A stretch of DNA of 64,000 nucleotides from Perkinsus marinus ATCC 50983 (lineage: Eukaryota > Perkinsozoa > Perkinsida > Perkinsidae). Position 1 is the stretch's first letter. The number at the start of each line of letters is the position of its first letter. The translations under genes were made by a program, and so were the position numbers. Positions 35,402 through 47,509 of this stretch are shown piece after piece. The DNA is taken from positions 704,635-768,634 of the forward strand of contig NW_003214508.1 in assembly GCF_000006405.1 (NCBI RefSeq), read 5' to 3'. Under the pieces are notes generated by a model that made no database searches, was not told where the DNA came from, and worked only from the letters and a program-made list of their open reading frames with translations.

Positions 35402-35928
35402 CGGAGGGGTCGTAGTGTAGAGGGAGCTGTGTGAGTCACAACATTTTTCACAAGTCATTCACGAGATTCAAACTGATCAACAACTGTTACTTCTCAAGTT
35501 CTACTGTAACATGAACATCACCCCATACCAATGCCGTATAGATGCAACTGTTGAACTCAAAGCCAGCGATTATGACTAAGAAAAAACCTCCCGGGAGAAA
35601 TGCAGTAATCGCTCCAATGGACCATGACGAACTCTACAGAAGTGCTGTGAAACCAATAAGATGATTATGAGAAAACATAGACAAGTTGACGCAGAAGTGG
35701 TATGACATGTCTCAGTTCGTGACAATTATCAGGATCTTTATACACTGATACGGAGGCGATCAACATAGACGAGCTATCCTTCACACCTCACAATTCGAAC
35801 GATATCAACAACAACAGACAAATAGGCAACTATCACGACCAAGACGACACTACAAACACACCACGATGTGATCGAACCCTGCGAAATGGGAAAATCTAAC
35901 GCTTCTTACTGTCACTCTAAGTAGGTGT

Positions 35929-37794
35929 TCATTTGCTGGTGGATGATTCCCCAGCAGCTACCCTAACGATTCGGAATAGTCTTCCTGTGACTATCGCAAT
36001 AGGAGCACAAACAGCAGACAGTAGAGCTCCCAATTTCGCCTGGGCTAACAGGTCCGGCTGGGTGTACGCCGATTGAGCCACGAAAAGAGCAACAGTCAGG
36101 CCTACTCCTGAGATGATACCAACTACGAACAGGTGCTTAACTGTCATACCATCGGGTAGACCAAATTTAAACACAGTGCTCGCAATCCACCCAAAGACGA
36201 AAATCCCTACAGTTTTACCAACAATTAGGGAGACTGTGATAGCCAACGTGATTAGACCGATAGATTCTCCACCAAACTTAACACCGGCATTTGCCAGGGC
36301 GAAAAAGAAAAGCCCACAATGTACAAAAAAGGCGCAGTCGTGATCGAACTTCTCCAAGGGGCCGTCTACAACGCCCGTCGATGACTCACACGTCTGTGAA
36401 CACGCACTCCCACTTGATCCAGTCTTCGTGTTCTCCTCAACGTTCCTATTATTGCGCCATCTACGCCACAGTTTAACGAAGAAGTTGGGTTCACTGGTGT
36501 CTATCTCCTTAGGCATGAAGGGGACAATAAGACAGAGGGCCAGAGAGGCGTGAACAGATGCCTCCAATAGACCATACCATACCAGAGGACCACCTAGGAA
36601 CACGTACCATGCCCAGTGCTTAAGCTTCAACGTACGAATAAGGAACGCCACTGCACACCCTGCCACACACAATAGCAGATACATGAACTCCGGTTTATGA
36701 TCTGAAGGGTAGAAGAAGGCGATAATAAGCACGCCTCCAACATCATCCGCAACAGCCAAAAGTAAGAGGAAACGGATAGCAGCATGTCCACCACCAAATA
36801 CGAATGAAGCCACCAGCCACGCGATGGAGATGTCCGTCGCTACAACGATACCCCAACCATTGAGGAGATCCGACAAGTCGTGTGGGGAGCTATCAAATCC
36901 ACCTAGGGCGTTCATGGTTAACATTAGGACGAAAAAGACCGTAATAGGACCGAGTATTCCACCTAGCGTACCTAACACACACATAAACTCCAGCGAAAGA
37001 GGAAGAGGAGGAGCTTATACCCATTAATGGTACGATAGCCTTCTTCACTGGAGACAATGAGCCCCCAGGCAATACAGCCACGACTATCTCAACCATTGCT
37101 ATGCCGAAGAAAAAAGTCATGAACACATCATTGATGAGGAAGTGTAAGGTCACCTAACATAAGGAGCAAGTGGGAAGCCACAGAGAGTATTCCCTACATG
37201 ATGATCAGCAATACTGAATCCCAGGTCCAAAGTTCGCTCAGTATCCGTACCCCATAAATAAATATAACTGTCCTCGTCAATATTAGCCCACAANNNNNNN
37301 NNNNNNNNNNNNNNNNNNNNNNNNNNNNNNNNNNNNNNNNNNNNNNNNNNNNNNNNNNNNNNNNNNNNNNNNNNNNNNNNNNNNNNNNNNNNNAATGCCA
37401 ACTCTACTTGTGCTCGAGTGGCTTCCAAGGCCAATGCGCCGTCCGTCGCAGCACGCTTCACGTTTTGCTGAAAACCGCCAATATCGACATAAACTGCCAT
37501 ATCGTTATCAACACTCACTTCCTCGTAAACATCTCGAGGAATTCTGGTAGGAGACGCATCCCTGAATTCAGAGTCAGTACGAGGCCGCACAAACCGGCTC
37601 TCCTGTGGTGGTACCACATCTGAAGTGTGACTTCTTTTCACCGAAGGGTCGGGAACCTGATATTATACGCTTAAACTCACTACTTCCCCATAGAGCTATG
37701 CTACATCCCCGAAGTGTGCATGTTTCCTCTCTGAATCGGCTTTGAACTCGGCATAGCTCAAAGTAAATGACGAGTTGTTGTTTTGGTTAGCCAT
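35929..37794 (-). CDS. nhaA: NhaA-type Na+/H+ antiporter, copy 2 (interrupted by scaffold gap)
   Basis: Tandem paralogue of copy 1 with the same exon plan. The first exon starts at the ATG at 37794 ([17 protein letters not shown]) and splices near 37704. Exon 2 carries [10 protein letters not shown] and the conserved [21 protein letters not shown] run of 100 N (37294-37393) hides the end of the soluble region and most of helix 1; sequence resumes at [17 protein letters not shown]. Then follow [20 protein letters not shown], a 49-base intron, [37 protein letters not shown] with both Asp residues, a variable Asn/Ser/Cys-rich loop, and C-terminal helices ending GESSTSK at 35929. All catalytic landmarks outside the gap are kept. 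The first exon differs fully from copy 1. Confidence 0.88.
36451..36680. repeat. Near-identical tract shared with NhaA copy 1
   Basis: Partner of 33701-33930: four mismatches in 230 bases, with sharp loss of identity at both borders. Confidence 0.85.
37294..37393. other. Assembly gap (100 N)
   Basis: A run of exactly 100 N, the conventional placeholder for a gap of unknown size. It falls inside NhaA copy 2, so missing or duplicated bases there cannot be judged. Confidence 1.
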
Positions 37795-39159
37795 TCAAAA
37801 TGAACTAATAACAGGATCGTGAACCCCCCCCAACTCAATGAGCCCATGATGATTTCAATAGTACGATCAAACAACGTTAGTAAAAACAGGGCGAACTATG
37901 TCGGACCATACTCAATGTCGATGATATGCCAGGCATGGTTCGAATCAGGCGTAGAGTTAAAACCAGCCGCGTCACATAAATGATAGTGAAAAGATATGAG
38001 CGCTCGCCCATAAATAAGTTTGCATACGCGTTCATTTGGGGTGTTACGTTATGCACCCACAATGGGTGAGGGTGTTCAATAGCTCCCAGTATTAAAGTTC
38101 TCGGGAGACGATCTGGGGGGCGCTCTTAAAACGTAAGCAGAGGTTAAACACCCGAATTAATACTTCTACTTGAGCTCAGTATAATCGTGCGTGAAAAATT
38201 CACAGTTGTCTCATTTCTTCCACAATTCTCAATAATATAATCCCAGTGCAGCAGAACCACCTCCACATATCCAGTGCACTCAGTTGAGTCGCCTCTCGCT
38301 CTCAGTTTCTCTCAAGCTCTTTCACTCTTCCTATGATTCGATTTCACATCGCATCTGATTCTGTCCCTCCACATCGTGCAAATCCTGCATGATCTGTCCT
38401 GGCAACGTCACCTTCTTCTTGCTAAGCCACTCGGTACTCAAGTGAGAATCTGAAGTTGCAAATTCCCAAAAAAGTGCAGGTGTAAACGGAGAAAGGGAAA
38501 CCCGAGACCCCACCCGAAACCCGACGGGGAAACCAGAAACCCGAACTGTTATCCAAGGCCAAGCTGTAGTCCAAGTGGCGCGAAGTAGAAAACAAGTGCC
38601 GTGCCGAAATAAAACTGGCGCGCATTGAGGCGATACCAAAAGATAATAAACTCAGCATTTTGGGAGCGTAGCGACGCAACCTACTCGTGTATACAGATGG
38701 GAGATGACCAACCGACAGCATTCGGTCGGTTCGAATTGGTTGCTGTTGCCCTGGAATGGATCGCACTTGCAATTCACGAGTCGTGAACCCAGACTATAGC
38801 GCATCTCGAACGCAAATGTGTCATTGGCCATTGCCGACTAGTTAGTCGTATCAGGAGAGTTGCCGACATCATCTTCCAACACAACCATATGGAAGTAATC
38901 AAATCTCTGCTGCAACCACCAGCTCCCCAGGGTCCTCAGCATTACTCTGTCGACTACCAAGATCACATAGTGCTACTAGCATGCTAGCCATGCCAACTTG
39001 GAAGGCCGCCAGGCAACAGCTTCTCACACTACAACGCAAACCCTACCGAATCAAGGCAATACGCAAAGTGTGCTAGAAATTATGAAACATGTACTGTTTA
39101 TTGGTGCATTTTGACTCACACTGAAACAACATCTCCATGGACTTCTAAGGCCCAAAGCC
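37795..39159. other. Intergenic, nothing recognised
   Basis: Region between the NhaA-2 start and the PP2C stop. A pyrimidine-rich tract with many CTC triplets lies near 38280-38330. No exon, RNA gene or family repeat was identified. Confidence 0.4.
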
Positions 39160-41148
39160 TCACCCAGTGCCAGTCGAGCGAAGATCGATTATACAAACGG
39201 AAATATCATCATGTAGTCTTCGACGTTGATTGCCTTGTGGTAGAGCTTGCAGCTCCGCCAAGCTCTTCGAGCTTCTCTTTGCTGCTCGACTCAACACTTC
39301 CCCTATCAGAGCCTCCGCAACTGAGCGAATGAGACCCTCCACATTGACGCCTCCAGCAACTCACCAGAATTAGCACTCCAGGTACTGTCCTCTGGCAAGA
39401 GTAGTCGCCTTACGAACCCTACAGCTTCTTCATCAGTGACATTATCCCACAGACCATCGCTGCCCAGTACTATGAACCTAACACAGCAGCATCAGGCAAG
39501 CTCGGGTGTTATGAATCTCCCTACTTATCATCTTCATGCCGCGGATAAACCATCACTTCTGGCTCGCTTGTTATATACGGGAAGGAATGCTGCAGCGGCT
39601 CAGCGGTAGTAGGTGAATGCCCAGATCTCTTGGCCTCGGGAGGTGGTAGGAAGTTCCGCCCAGATGTGTGATTATGAAGAAACTCTGCCGACTAACCAAG
39701 AGAGAATACGTCAAGGCTACTGAATTACAATTTCGTCCATATCCGCAAATATGCTCATGTAGCCAAATGCATAGACCAGTGTAGAAAAGTACGCACAGGG
39801 TCAACCACATGTGGTGGTGACAATACGAAAACTCTGAGGAATTTTTGAGAAATCCTGAGCTCAGCTGAGGAAAACGGACATACATCCCAACACTGACATG
39901 AAGAGTAGCGCGGGGACAAGATATCGCGGGGACGAAATTACTTTCAAATAGAAGTCCCCAAAGCTTCGAGTAGGCTGTAAGCTTCCCTTCACATAGCAGC
40001 CCGAGTACTTCGTGACATGCTCTAGTCTTTCCAGCTCGACTGGGTACCCCAACCATGACTTCACGGTCAACCAACCGCCTAAGCCCGATGAAACTCTACG
40101 CGATAAAGAGTCTACAAAGAGCCTAGTTACTCTTAGGAACAGCTACTATAACCGGTTCATGCCACTCCTTCTTACACCTACAAGTAACCCTAATACCATG
40201 AGCACCAACGCTGTGACCACTACCTTATAACATTGTCCTCATTAGGGTGCTCCAGTTCAAGCCGTCTCTGTTCTCGTACATCACTAGCGTTGTGCTGCAT
40301 GTTCAGAGCCAACGCAGGACACTGATCTCTGTATAGGACCTTGTAGAAGGGACGGCTGGTCCATAAGATTCACAACTCTTATAAACTTACTGCTTTACAA
40401 TCACCAGCATTCGCCACCACCAAACTGGTCTGTGTGATGAGCAATGCCAACCCACATGCGCCGGTCTTGACAGGCTGGGAAAATCCCAACCTAGAAAGAG
40501 AAAGCGTACCACAAAAAGAGCAAATCCGGGTGAATCGAGAGACCTCACTTCTGAGCTTCTCGTGCATGTTCTTCCAATCCTTGATCCGCTACCATAAATG
40601 CCTCCCTGCATGCCGATTCGATTACACGGGAGTCTATATGCCCCGCCTTATGCGACAATCGGCTAGCCAGAAGCGACGGTAGACGACCACGGAGATATCT
40701 AATCAATACTCTCCCTGTGATAGTGACCAAGATAACAACAGTACTCGGCAACCTGCCAGCCACCATGTCCATCGAAAACACAGGCGCACATGATTCCGCA
40801 AGGGAATTGTTGTAATGCTAGCCGATCTTCACAGGGAGCGTTGGCTGCATATTGATGGCAGCCGATCCTAGCACTTGGCATCGGCCGGGTCGGTGCTGGT
40901 CGTGAAGCCTGATGGGTACGACTACATGGGACTTGTACTCGCCTTACTCACGGGTAGTAGTAGCTGAGAGCTTTCTGCACCAACAGGGGCAACAACTGAT
41001 CCCTCACAGCGTGTTCTACGGGCGACCTGTAGGAAGAGATAATGCTGACATATCGAGACTGCGTGGAGTGTACTTCGACAACCTTCACAGCTGCTACTAC
41101 AGCCGCAGGCATCCACACTAATGCAGGCCGAATAAGGCCCGACATCAC
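39160..41148 (-). CDS. PP2C-family Ser/Thr protein phosphatase (PPM)
   Basis: A metal-dependent phosphatase. The core exons are clear: RIGCHQYAANAPCEDR and CACVFDGHGGWQVAEY near 40780-40850, with the metal-binding DGHGG; ALLITQTSLVVANAGDCKAV near 40390-40460; VKGSLQPTRSFGDFYLK near 39940-40000, the family's L-TR-FGD block; PYITSEPEVMVYPRHEDD near 39540; FIVLGSDGLWDNVTDEEAVG near 39440; and DDISVCIIDL before the stop at 39160. The N-terminus is uncertain. An upstream exon reaching about 41148 fits in phase (SQLLLP joined to ASRPAPTRP), but its true start is unclear. The intron after FGDFYLK contains TIR copy E. Specificity cannot be told. Confidence 0.87.
39777..39895. mobile_element. TIR element, copy E (short), inside PP2C intron
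   Basis: The ends are CAGTGTAGAAAAGTACGCAC and, on the opposite strand, CAGTGTTGGGATGTATGTCC, a clear inverted pair. At 119 bp it is an internally deleted copy that keeps the GAGCTCAGCTGAGG block. It lies in the PP2C intron following the FGDFYLK exon. Confidence 0.72.
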
Positions 41149-41173
41149 TGAGTGCCGATCCGAGGCAACTCAC

Positions 41174-42669
41174 GTGAGAAAAGAAGACCTACTTACCGAC
41201 GATCGACCGAATTGCCCCAGATGAACTCAAGAGTGCAGTAGTGGACTCACGTATGAATGAACCTCAGTACCAAAACACTGCGGACAAAAATAAACACCGC
41301 AGCAGTAGCAGCAGTAGGAAGCCGAATACACTCGATGATTCGAACATGCTGGTAATAAACCAAATAGTATAATGAGAATTCAGAGGTTATTATAGTGTCA
41401 TGATATGATACCACAACAAGTGATCAAAAGATATCGACCCTATAGCTTCACGATCACTACAGCGACGCCGTGATGCGTGTTCCTTCTTGTTTCGCCAGGT
41501 TGCATTAGCCGAACTAGTCTAGGAGCTAATTTGCCGGTCCGAGCGGCTAGTATTATAACCTACGACCGTTACCATGTAAAGAGCAGCGTTCGCGACGTAT
41601 TCGTGAGCCCAACACTTCCAATTCGGTTTGTGGCTGTCCTCTTTCGAATGCATCTACCGTTGTTCAGACAATGTTCGGACCAGAAGTCCCTAAATCCATT
41701 ATCAAGAATCTGCTTTGCTTTCTTGACCAACGACCCCAAGTGCCGACATGTACTGGTTAGCATCTTGACGCTCTATACCTACATCAGGTACTGCTGAGAT
41801 ATAGGGTAGAGTGAAAGGCGCAGTACGATGGTAGATCTGCGCTTGCACTTACGATTTTGGGGCGCGCGAGATTTGCAAAATTCATGATACCGTTTGTTCA
41901 GTCACGGCTCAATTAGCGGTCACACTCGTGTCGGGGTGGGCTACCTATGATTAATGTGTGAGGATTTTATCGGGCTTGTTGTCTACGGTCCCGAAGGATC
42001 CCTTTTCTATGGCAGTTTAAACTGAATGAGCGAAAATCGTCAAACAAATTGTTTCTCCTTTTTGAAGGATCTGCTAACCCGAGCAGGATTAGTGATAAAA
42101 AGTGAAGTACAGGAGACCCGGTCCATGCTTCGTAATATTGCATTCAGCCCAGGTCTTTACTCATCGTCTCTTCACAGGTGATAGCCGTGAAACTGCCAGT
42201 GGCATGCCTAAGTATAGTTCTTATGTGATCGACAATAACAGGATCAGGAGTAGCAGCACGGCCAGCCGGCTCGGCTTCGGGTAACAATGATCGTTTCGGT
42301 TGGTCGAAATCTGATCGCCCTTTTCACAGGGAGCCTGTGTCTAAGCACTATGGTAGTTGTAGTACTGCGAGTAGACTAGGGAAGAAGTAAGTCGCCTGAA
42401 AACGGGTGCTGTCGGAGTATTCCCCTCTGCTTAGCCCTGATGAGCTGGTGTCGTGGAGTAGTAGTGAGTCCTTGAGAAGCCGACGGCCTATCATAGCCAC
42501 CAAAGTAGCTTTACTCTACCAATAAGTAGGTTTATTGTTTTCCCTTGTGTCAGGTGGGCATCATCTGCGACGACGTCGTTGCTTGTGGCCCTCTCATTGA
42601 CAGTGTGTGTCTCGGTTGCAAAGTCAGCAGTATGTTCGACGACACGGTCGTGTAGGCATTAGTATTACT
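41174..42669. other. No gene firmly recognised
   Basis: A possible plus-strand exon pair lies near 42200-42390 (YVIDNNRIRSSSTASRLG and KHYGSCSTASRLGKK). It repeats the STASRLG motif and is bounded by AG/GT signals, but I cannot link it to a gene start or end. The rest shows nothing. Confidence 0.3.
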
Positions 42670-43889
42670 ATGAGTACACTGTATTACTCTTACCATAGGT
42701 TATGCTCGCCTCCCGCCTTATCGTCAAGCTCATCATGGGGCTCGTTCGTTGGTGATAACGGTGATGATAATGCGCCATTGGACGAGGCTCAACTTCCGTG
42801 TACAGTGGTTGACTTGACCACTGTGGCAAAGAGGGCCGATATATTGGTAATACTAAGCATCGCCGTCGTCGTCGTCGGCTACCAGGGGAACGGTTGTATT
42901 GGGCAGATACTCGCTGTGTCATCCCGTCTATGTGAACATGTGTTGGTGGCGTTGGTCGGCAAGATCGAACAAGCTTCTGAGAAACCTCCATCATTATGCC
43001 TGGTAGTAGACTCTCTAGTAGCCTCCTATGCATAGTAGTGCTCTTATCGTTGCAGTATCTCCGACCTGGCCAGTATATTCCCATTGATGAGGATGGCTTC
43101 GTATCGCTCTCTGACATGGCTATGACCACCCTCAGGCCTAGTGGCCTCGTCAATGCCTCTGTCGTAATAAGCCCGTCTGTTGTGCTCATCCGCTTTACAC
43201 CCTTCTTAGATGTTCAACCTTGGTACAAAGAAGCCCCGATTTGTCATTGGATCTCATGACTTCTCACAAGGGGAGCTGTTGGCAGCATTGGTCGAGTCTG
43301 CTGATGCTGCAGTTGATGCATGGGTTATCGAACAGCCTAATGCTGTTGAGGCGATATTCTCCCTGGGTCCTCTTATAAGAGCAGCGATCGGCTCGGACAT
43401 GGGCGGCGACTCGAACGAGTCAGCCGTGATACGCGAAGTACAGGCCTTATTGGGTCGATACATGCGATACAATAAGGTGGGTTCACATGGGCTGGCTAAT
43501 GTCTACTTTCTTTTCCCTCTCAGGAGCCCTCATGCTGTCGGCTCATACCACAAATTGTACACTACTTGGCTGCAGAGCCTATAGGACAAGGCATTTATGA
43601 CTTATCAGCGATTTGTCTAAGTCGGGACTTCCTGAGGTTTGTACGATGCAGGGATCTCGCTGACAAGGTCCCTCGGCTGAGTCGTGTTGCTGCCGATATG
43701 CTGGGTAAGCTGTAGTAGTAGTAGTAGTAGTAGACCGTATTGCTACTCTCAGTATCGCTCCTATGCTCAGATGATAACTATGAAGTAGCCCTTAAGGTTG
43801 GTCGTGGTGACCTGAGCCCTCCGGCTCAAGCTCGTTCTGGCGATCTCAACGAGGCAGTTAGACGCCGATTTGCTACCCCAGCTATTTGA
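42670..43889 (+). CDS. Hypothetical helical protein, multi-exon
   Basis: From an ATG at 42670, plus-strand exons join through short introns. They include AQLPCTVVDLTTVAKRADIL, then after GTAATA...CCAG GNGCIGQILAVSSRLCEHVL. A segment from 43060 (YIPIDEDGFVSLSDMAMTT) follows, then from 43210 GELLAALVESADAAVDAWVI and SLGPLIRAAIGSDMGGDSNE. From 43525 come CRLIPQIVHYLAAEPIGQGI and SRDFLRFVRCRDLADKVPRL, and the last exon, EVALKVGRGDLSPPAQARSG, ends at 43889. The alternating Leu/Ala helices suggest an armadillo-like or other helical-repeat fold, but I do not recognise a family. The intron near 43710 contains six TAG triplets. Confidence 0.5.
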
Positions 43890-45644
43890 CTCAGCGCCTC
43901 CTCCTCGTTATAAAACGCGCTGTTTTTGCTTGTGACTTGTCGGGATCAGCGTAGTTTGTAGATGTCCTGTGTGGTAGTACTTCCTACTCTGGTGCTTACT
44001 TTCTGTATCTCCATGATTTAGCATTTGGCTCTTCTCGCAGTACTACAGGCTTTTGACCTCATTAACGCCGCGGCTATTACTGCTCTACGTATGCCTACGC
44101 TGGGGTGAAGAAACCTCTTCCATGTAGTGTAGCGTCATCACTCATTTACCTCTCTTGTGGCTGTGCTGTTCGATCTGTGAGGCTATAAGATTGTTATCGA
44201 ACTTGCAACAGTTACGGTATGGCGATGGTCATATTAATTTTATTTTAAGTGTCGTGGTGCGGCGTGTAGCGGAAGCACAGGATTCATTAGCTTACCTCCT
44301 AGGGTCTTTAGAAGGAGGATTTTCTCTACCCCATTCTGCCACCTGGGCACCTTGGTCTGTGAACCGTTTGCGCTGTGGCCACTCATCATCATTACTAGAA
44401 TACTTACTACCACTAGTTCATTATAAAATTACCCACGTAGTAGCATTCGGAGTGTTTGCTACTATCACTGTTGCTACAGCTGTCCTTCATTTTCCTGCTA
44501 GTGTGAGTACAGGGATGAAGTACGAGTTATTACTAGGGTGTCCATAAAGAACTGCTTTTCTCGTTGATATCGTATTAGTTATATGATCGTCTACTTGTGA
44601 TGTGTGTTGTGATGGAAGGGGAGGGGACGGGCAACAGTCAGGTTCTTCACCTTCTCTTCAACATGTCTTCTCTTCGGCATCAGCGACGACGTTCCTCGCT
44701 GGGGAATGTGTCGTCTTTCGGTGACTGGGACTATGGTAGGAATAGCACCACAAGTGTTTGGTGGTAGAATCGTGCAATGATGACAGTGTCAGTACGGTGC
44801 TTGTTCTCGCATTATGGAGCGTATTGAACCTGTGGCCATTGCATGTGTTGGCGTATCGTAGCTGGGGGTGTCACTCGCCGGTGATAATCGAGACTGCATG
44901 TATGCTCGGATCGACGGCTCTGGCGTCAAGGCCCTTCTATGTTGCTATCATACAGCAGCGATTCGTACTGTAGACTTATCGTTGCATTGTTGTGTTGACA
45001 TCCTATTGTAGGGTGTCTAGGGCTGCATGCGTTACACGTAGGGCGGTGCACTCGATTCTATACACAGACTTTGTCCGATCCATATGCCCTATGGTCGGAC
45101 ATTGGGCCCTATGGCATACACGTCGGGTCTAGTTCAGCTTCCTTCCTGTTCTTCGTGGATAACACTTACCCAGCTCGGCACATGCTAATCGGGATGCTCC
45201 TCCTCAACCCCTGTGTTGATGTCGAGGTTCCCGCTGTCTCTACTGGCCGATTCAGTACCTTATGTAGCTATCAGCCGGCTCAGGCATACTAAAGGCAACG
45301 CTTAGTATTACCGAGAATGTACGGTAGCAGGACTTGGGCTCCCGTCGTGGACTTGCTTTCGAAGGGATTGTTCAGATTTATCGTATGCCTTGCATGCGCC
45401 ACCGTCGAGTCGCGTGGACAGCTTTTGTTACTGCAATCATCCCAGGCACGGAAGAGCCTTTTGTGTATGCGTGCAACTGTGTAAAGCCTTACCTACTTGC
45501 TAGAGCGCAACTAATATCATCAGTGTAGGGTTGAACATTTTCAGTTGCTCACAGTGGATAGAATGCCAGGGTTGGTGGTGTATACAGAGTTGCTCACCTG
45601 AGGAGGCACAGTACTCAACTATAGCCAGGTTTTGGTCACTAAAA
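43890..45644. other. Unresolved stretch with weak coding signals
   Basis: A plus-strand open frame at 44155-44547 contains a hydrophobic helix (VVAFGVFATITVATAVLHFP) but lacks an ATG. Others at 44758-44973 and 45071-45292 are also open. None shows a family motif or clear splicing. Confidence 0.3.
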
Positions 45645-46711
45645 ATGGGTGAACCGCGGCGGCACTCTTATACGGCGTCGTCTGAAGCTGAAAATACGTG
45701 CCAGACTTGCATTGTTAACGTTCGAGAATTGGTGCAAGCTCGACGGAAGATTGACGAACTCACTAGGGTAGCATTACTTAGTCCTCCGCAAGATGTAGGG
45801 CTACCGTCTCAGGCCGCTGGTAGGAGCGTCGCTGAGTTGGAGTCTGCTCGGAGTGCTAACGAGCAGTTGAGCGACGAACTGGATGAGATGAAGCAGAGTA
45901 AGTCCGGAATATGCCCCCTGGGGTTCCGACCAATGCTCCTCAGTCGCGGAGCAGTTAGCCTGGTTAATGCAGGACGTATTGTCTGTGCTGGAAGATGGCT
46001 TCAAGCGGAAGGATAATTCCACAGCACTCGGGTGAGGCTATCTGCATAGCCTGCGAAGAAAGATCATCATCAATGTCTCGTAGGTCTGCACTATTGTCTT
46101 CCCTAGCACCCGTTAAGGGGTTTGGAACCGCTTTGAAGGCGCACTATGAGCAGTTCGAGAAAGCAGTCGGTGGTGCTGGTGCTGATACACCAAAATCTCC
46201 TAAGGAGCGTGTCTCTGGGGATTCGGGCGCTCTCGCGGTTGAGGCCCCTCGGAAGAACCCAGAATTCTCCACTTTGGTGGGGTCCGTGCTCGGAGGTTCC
46301 CAGGATCACTCATACCACTCTTCTGTGAGTTCTCAAAGTGAGGACTACCAGCCCTCTACTACGGCTGAGTCGAGGCTTCCCATAATACCTAGCCCTACGG
46401 GTATCATTGCTGCAATTGGCGTCCCCTCTAACGAGGAGGGACGAGTCAGCAAACCAGAGACCACCGAGGGTGAAGACTTGAATTCTTTCCTCGAGAATTT
46501 AAGGCGGAAATCTTCCCAAGACCAAGCGCCGAGACCAGTGTTCGCTGAGGAAGGCCATGAACGAGATCACGAAGTGGGGCTTTTTCTCGACACTGTGATA
46601 GCAAAGACTACGGCCTCAACTCGAGCCTCGCTTCCAGCGATCGTGCCGCCCGATATCCTGACGGAAGCTCCGGGACTGAGAGCGACGGCTCATAGGAAGA
46701 CGATGGCTTGA
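45645..46711 (+). CDS. Hypothetical coiled-coil and low-complexity protein
   Basis: Exon 1 starts at the ATG at 45645 (MGEPRRHSYTASSEAENTCQ) and forms a coiled coil (LVQARRKIDELTRV, ELESARSANEQLSDELDEMK), ending at a GTAAGT near 45900. Exon 2 (DVLSVLEDGFKRKDN) and exon 3 continue: FGTALKAHYEQFEKAV, then a long Ser/Pro/Glu-rich tail (SSVSSQSEDYQPSTTAES, LNSFLENLRRKSSQDQ, GLFLDTVIAKTTASTR), ending AHRKTMA at 46711. The FGTALKAHYEQFEK block hints at a BAR-like or syntaxin-like helix, but this is not enough to name a family. Confidence 0.55.
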
Positions 46712-46861
46712 CTGGAATCACTTTGATTATGCATAGGTCTTCATGGCTATGTTGTATATTGCGATGTCCTCGTGTTGGAGGAGTATTGAGTTTATGTCTT
46801 TATGAGGTATCCGATGTTGACGATGCCTTAGTTTTTTCCCCCACTTTTCCGCCTGTTATTT

Positions 46862-47509
46862 ATGTCATCCATAGCGTCTAGGGTTGTTACCGAGCTACTC
46901 GATTTTAGTGCATCTAGGGAGGAGGAGGAGGTGAAGACGGTATGGCGAATTGTATGTGATGGTCCTAATCTGCTTATGCCACTCAGAATGTCGTTGAACA
47001 GCTCCCTGTTCCTTCCCTTCCTGCGTGCCATCGCTTCAATGGTGCCGATAAGGTTGTATCTGATGATGAGTCATCTCTCAACTCTCGTTTGATTGACGCG
47101 ATGTATAACGCCGAGTTCAACAAGAAGAAGTTGGCAGAAATTTCTTGTGAGGGCTCTGACGACACGGCGTCGGAGTCGACACAGGCCTCCCTATCGAACG
47201 ATCGGACGAAAAAAGTTTATTTCGATGAACAAGTGAGATTGGTATCGGCAACTGTCGGATTGGGGAGTGCTCTTCTTACAGGTTAAATTTCGTTTCCCGA
47301 ACTTTCCATCCAAGCGAACTGGTGACACTCTTGTCGATGTCGAACTGCACAATGACCTCAAGTGCTTCGATGGTCGAAGCCTCTATGCCCTGGCAGGAGG
47401 GTGTAGTAGGCTGTGGGATAATCCATCTCGACTCACGCTGGATAAGATGGTCAGTTGGATGGCCACCTCTACCTCGGAGGTCTTCCCTCATCGTCAACGA
47501 AGCCTGTAA
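46862..47509 (+). CDS. Hypothetical protein, three exons
   Basis: Exon 1 starts at the ATG at 46862 (MSSIASRVVTELLDFSASRE) and splices at GTATGT near 46951 to an AG near 46986. Exon 2 reads VVEQLPVPSLPACHRFNGAD, then NSRLIDAMYNAEFNKKKLAE and TKKVYFDEQ, and splices at GTGAGA near 47233. Exon 3 (about 47282) reads VKFRFPNFPSKRTGDTLVDV and ends VFPHRQRSL at 47509. All three join in phase zero. No family is recognised. Confidence 0.55.

Noticed and set aside
43060-43140. PIDEDGFVSLSDM string resembling the Tpt1 RNA 2'-phosphotransferase start
   Set aside because: The following exons do not contain the rest of the Tpt1 fold, so the likeness is probably chance.
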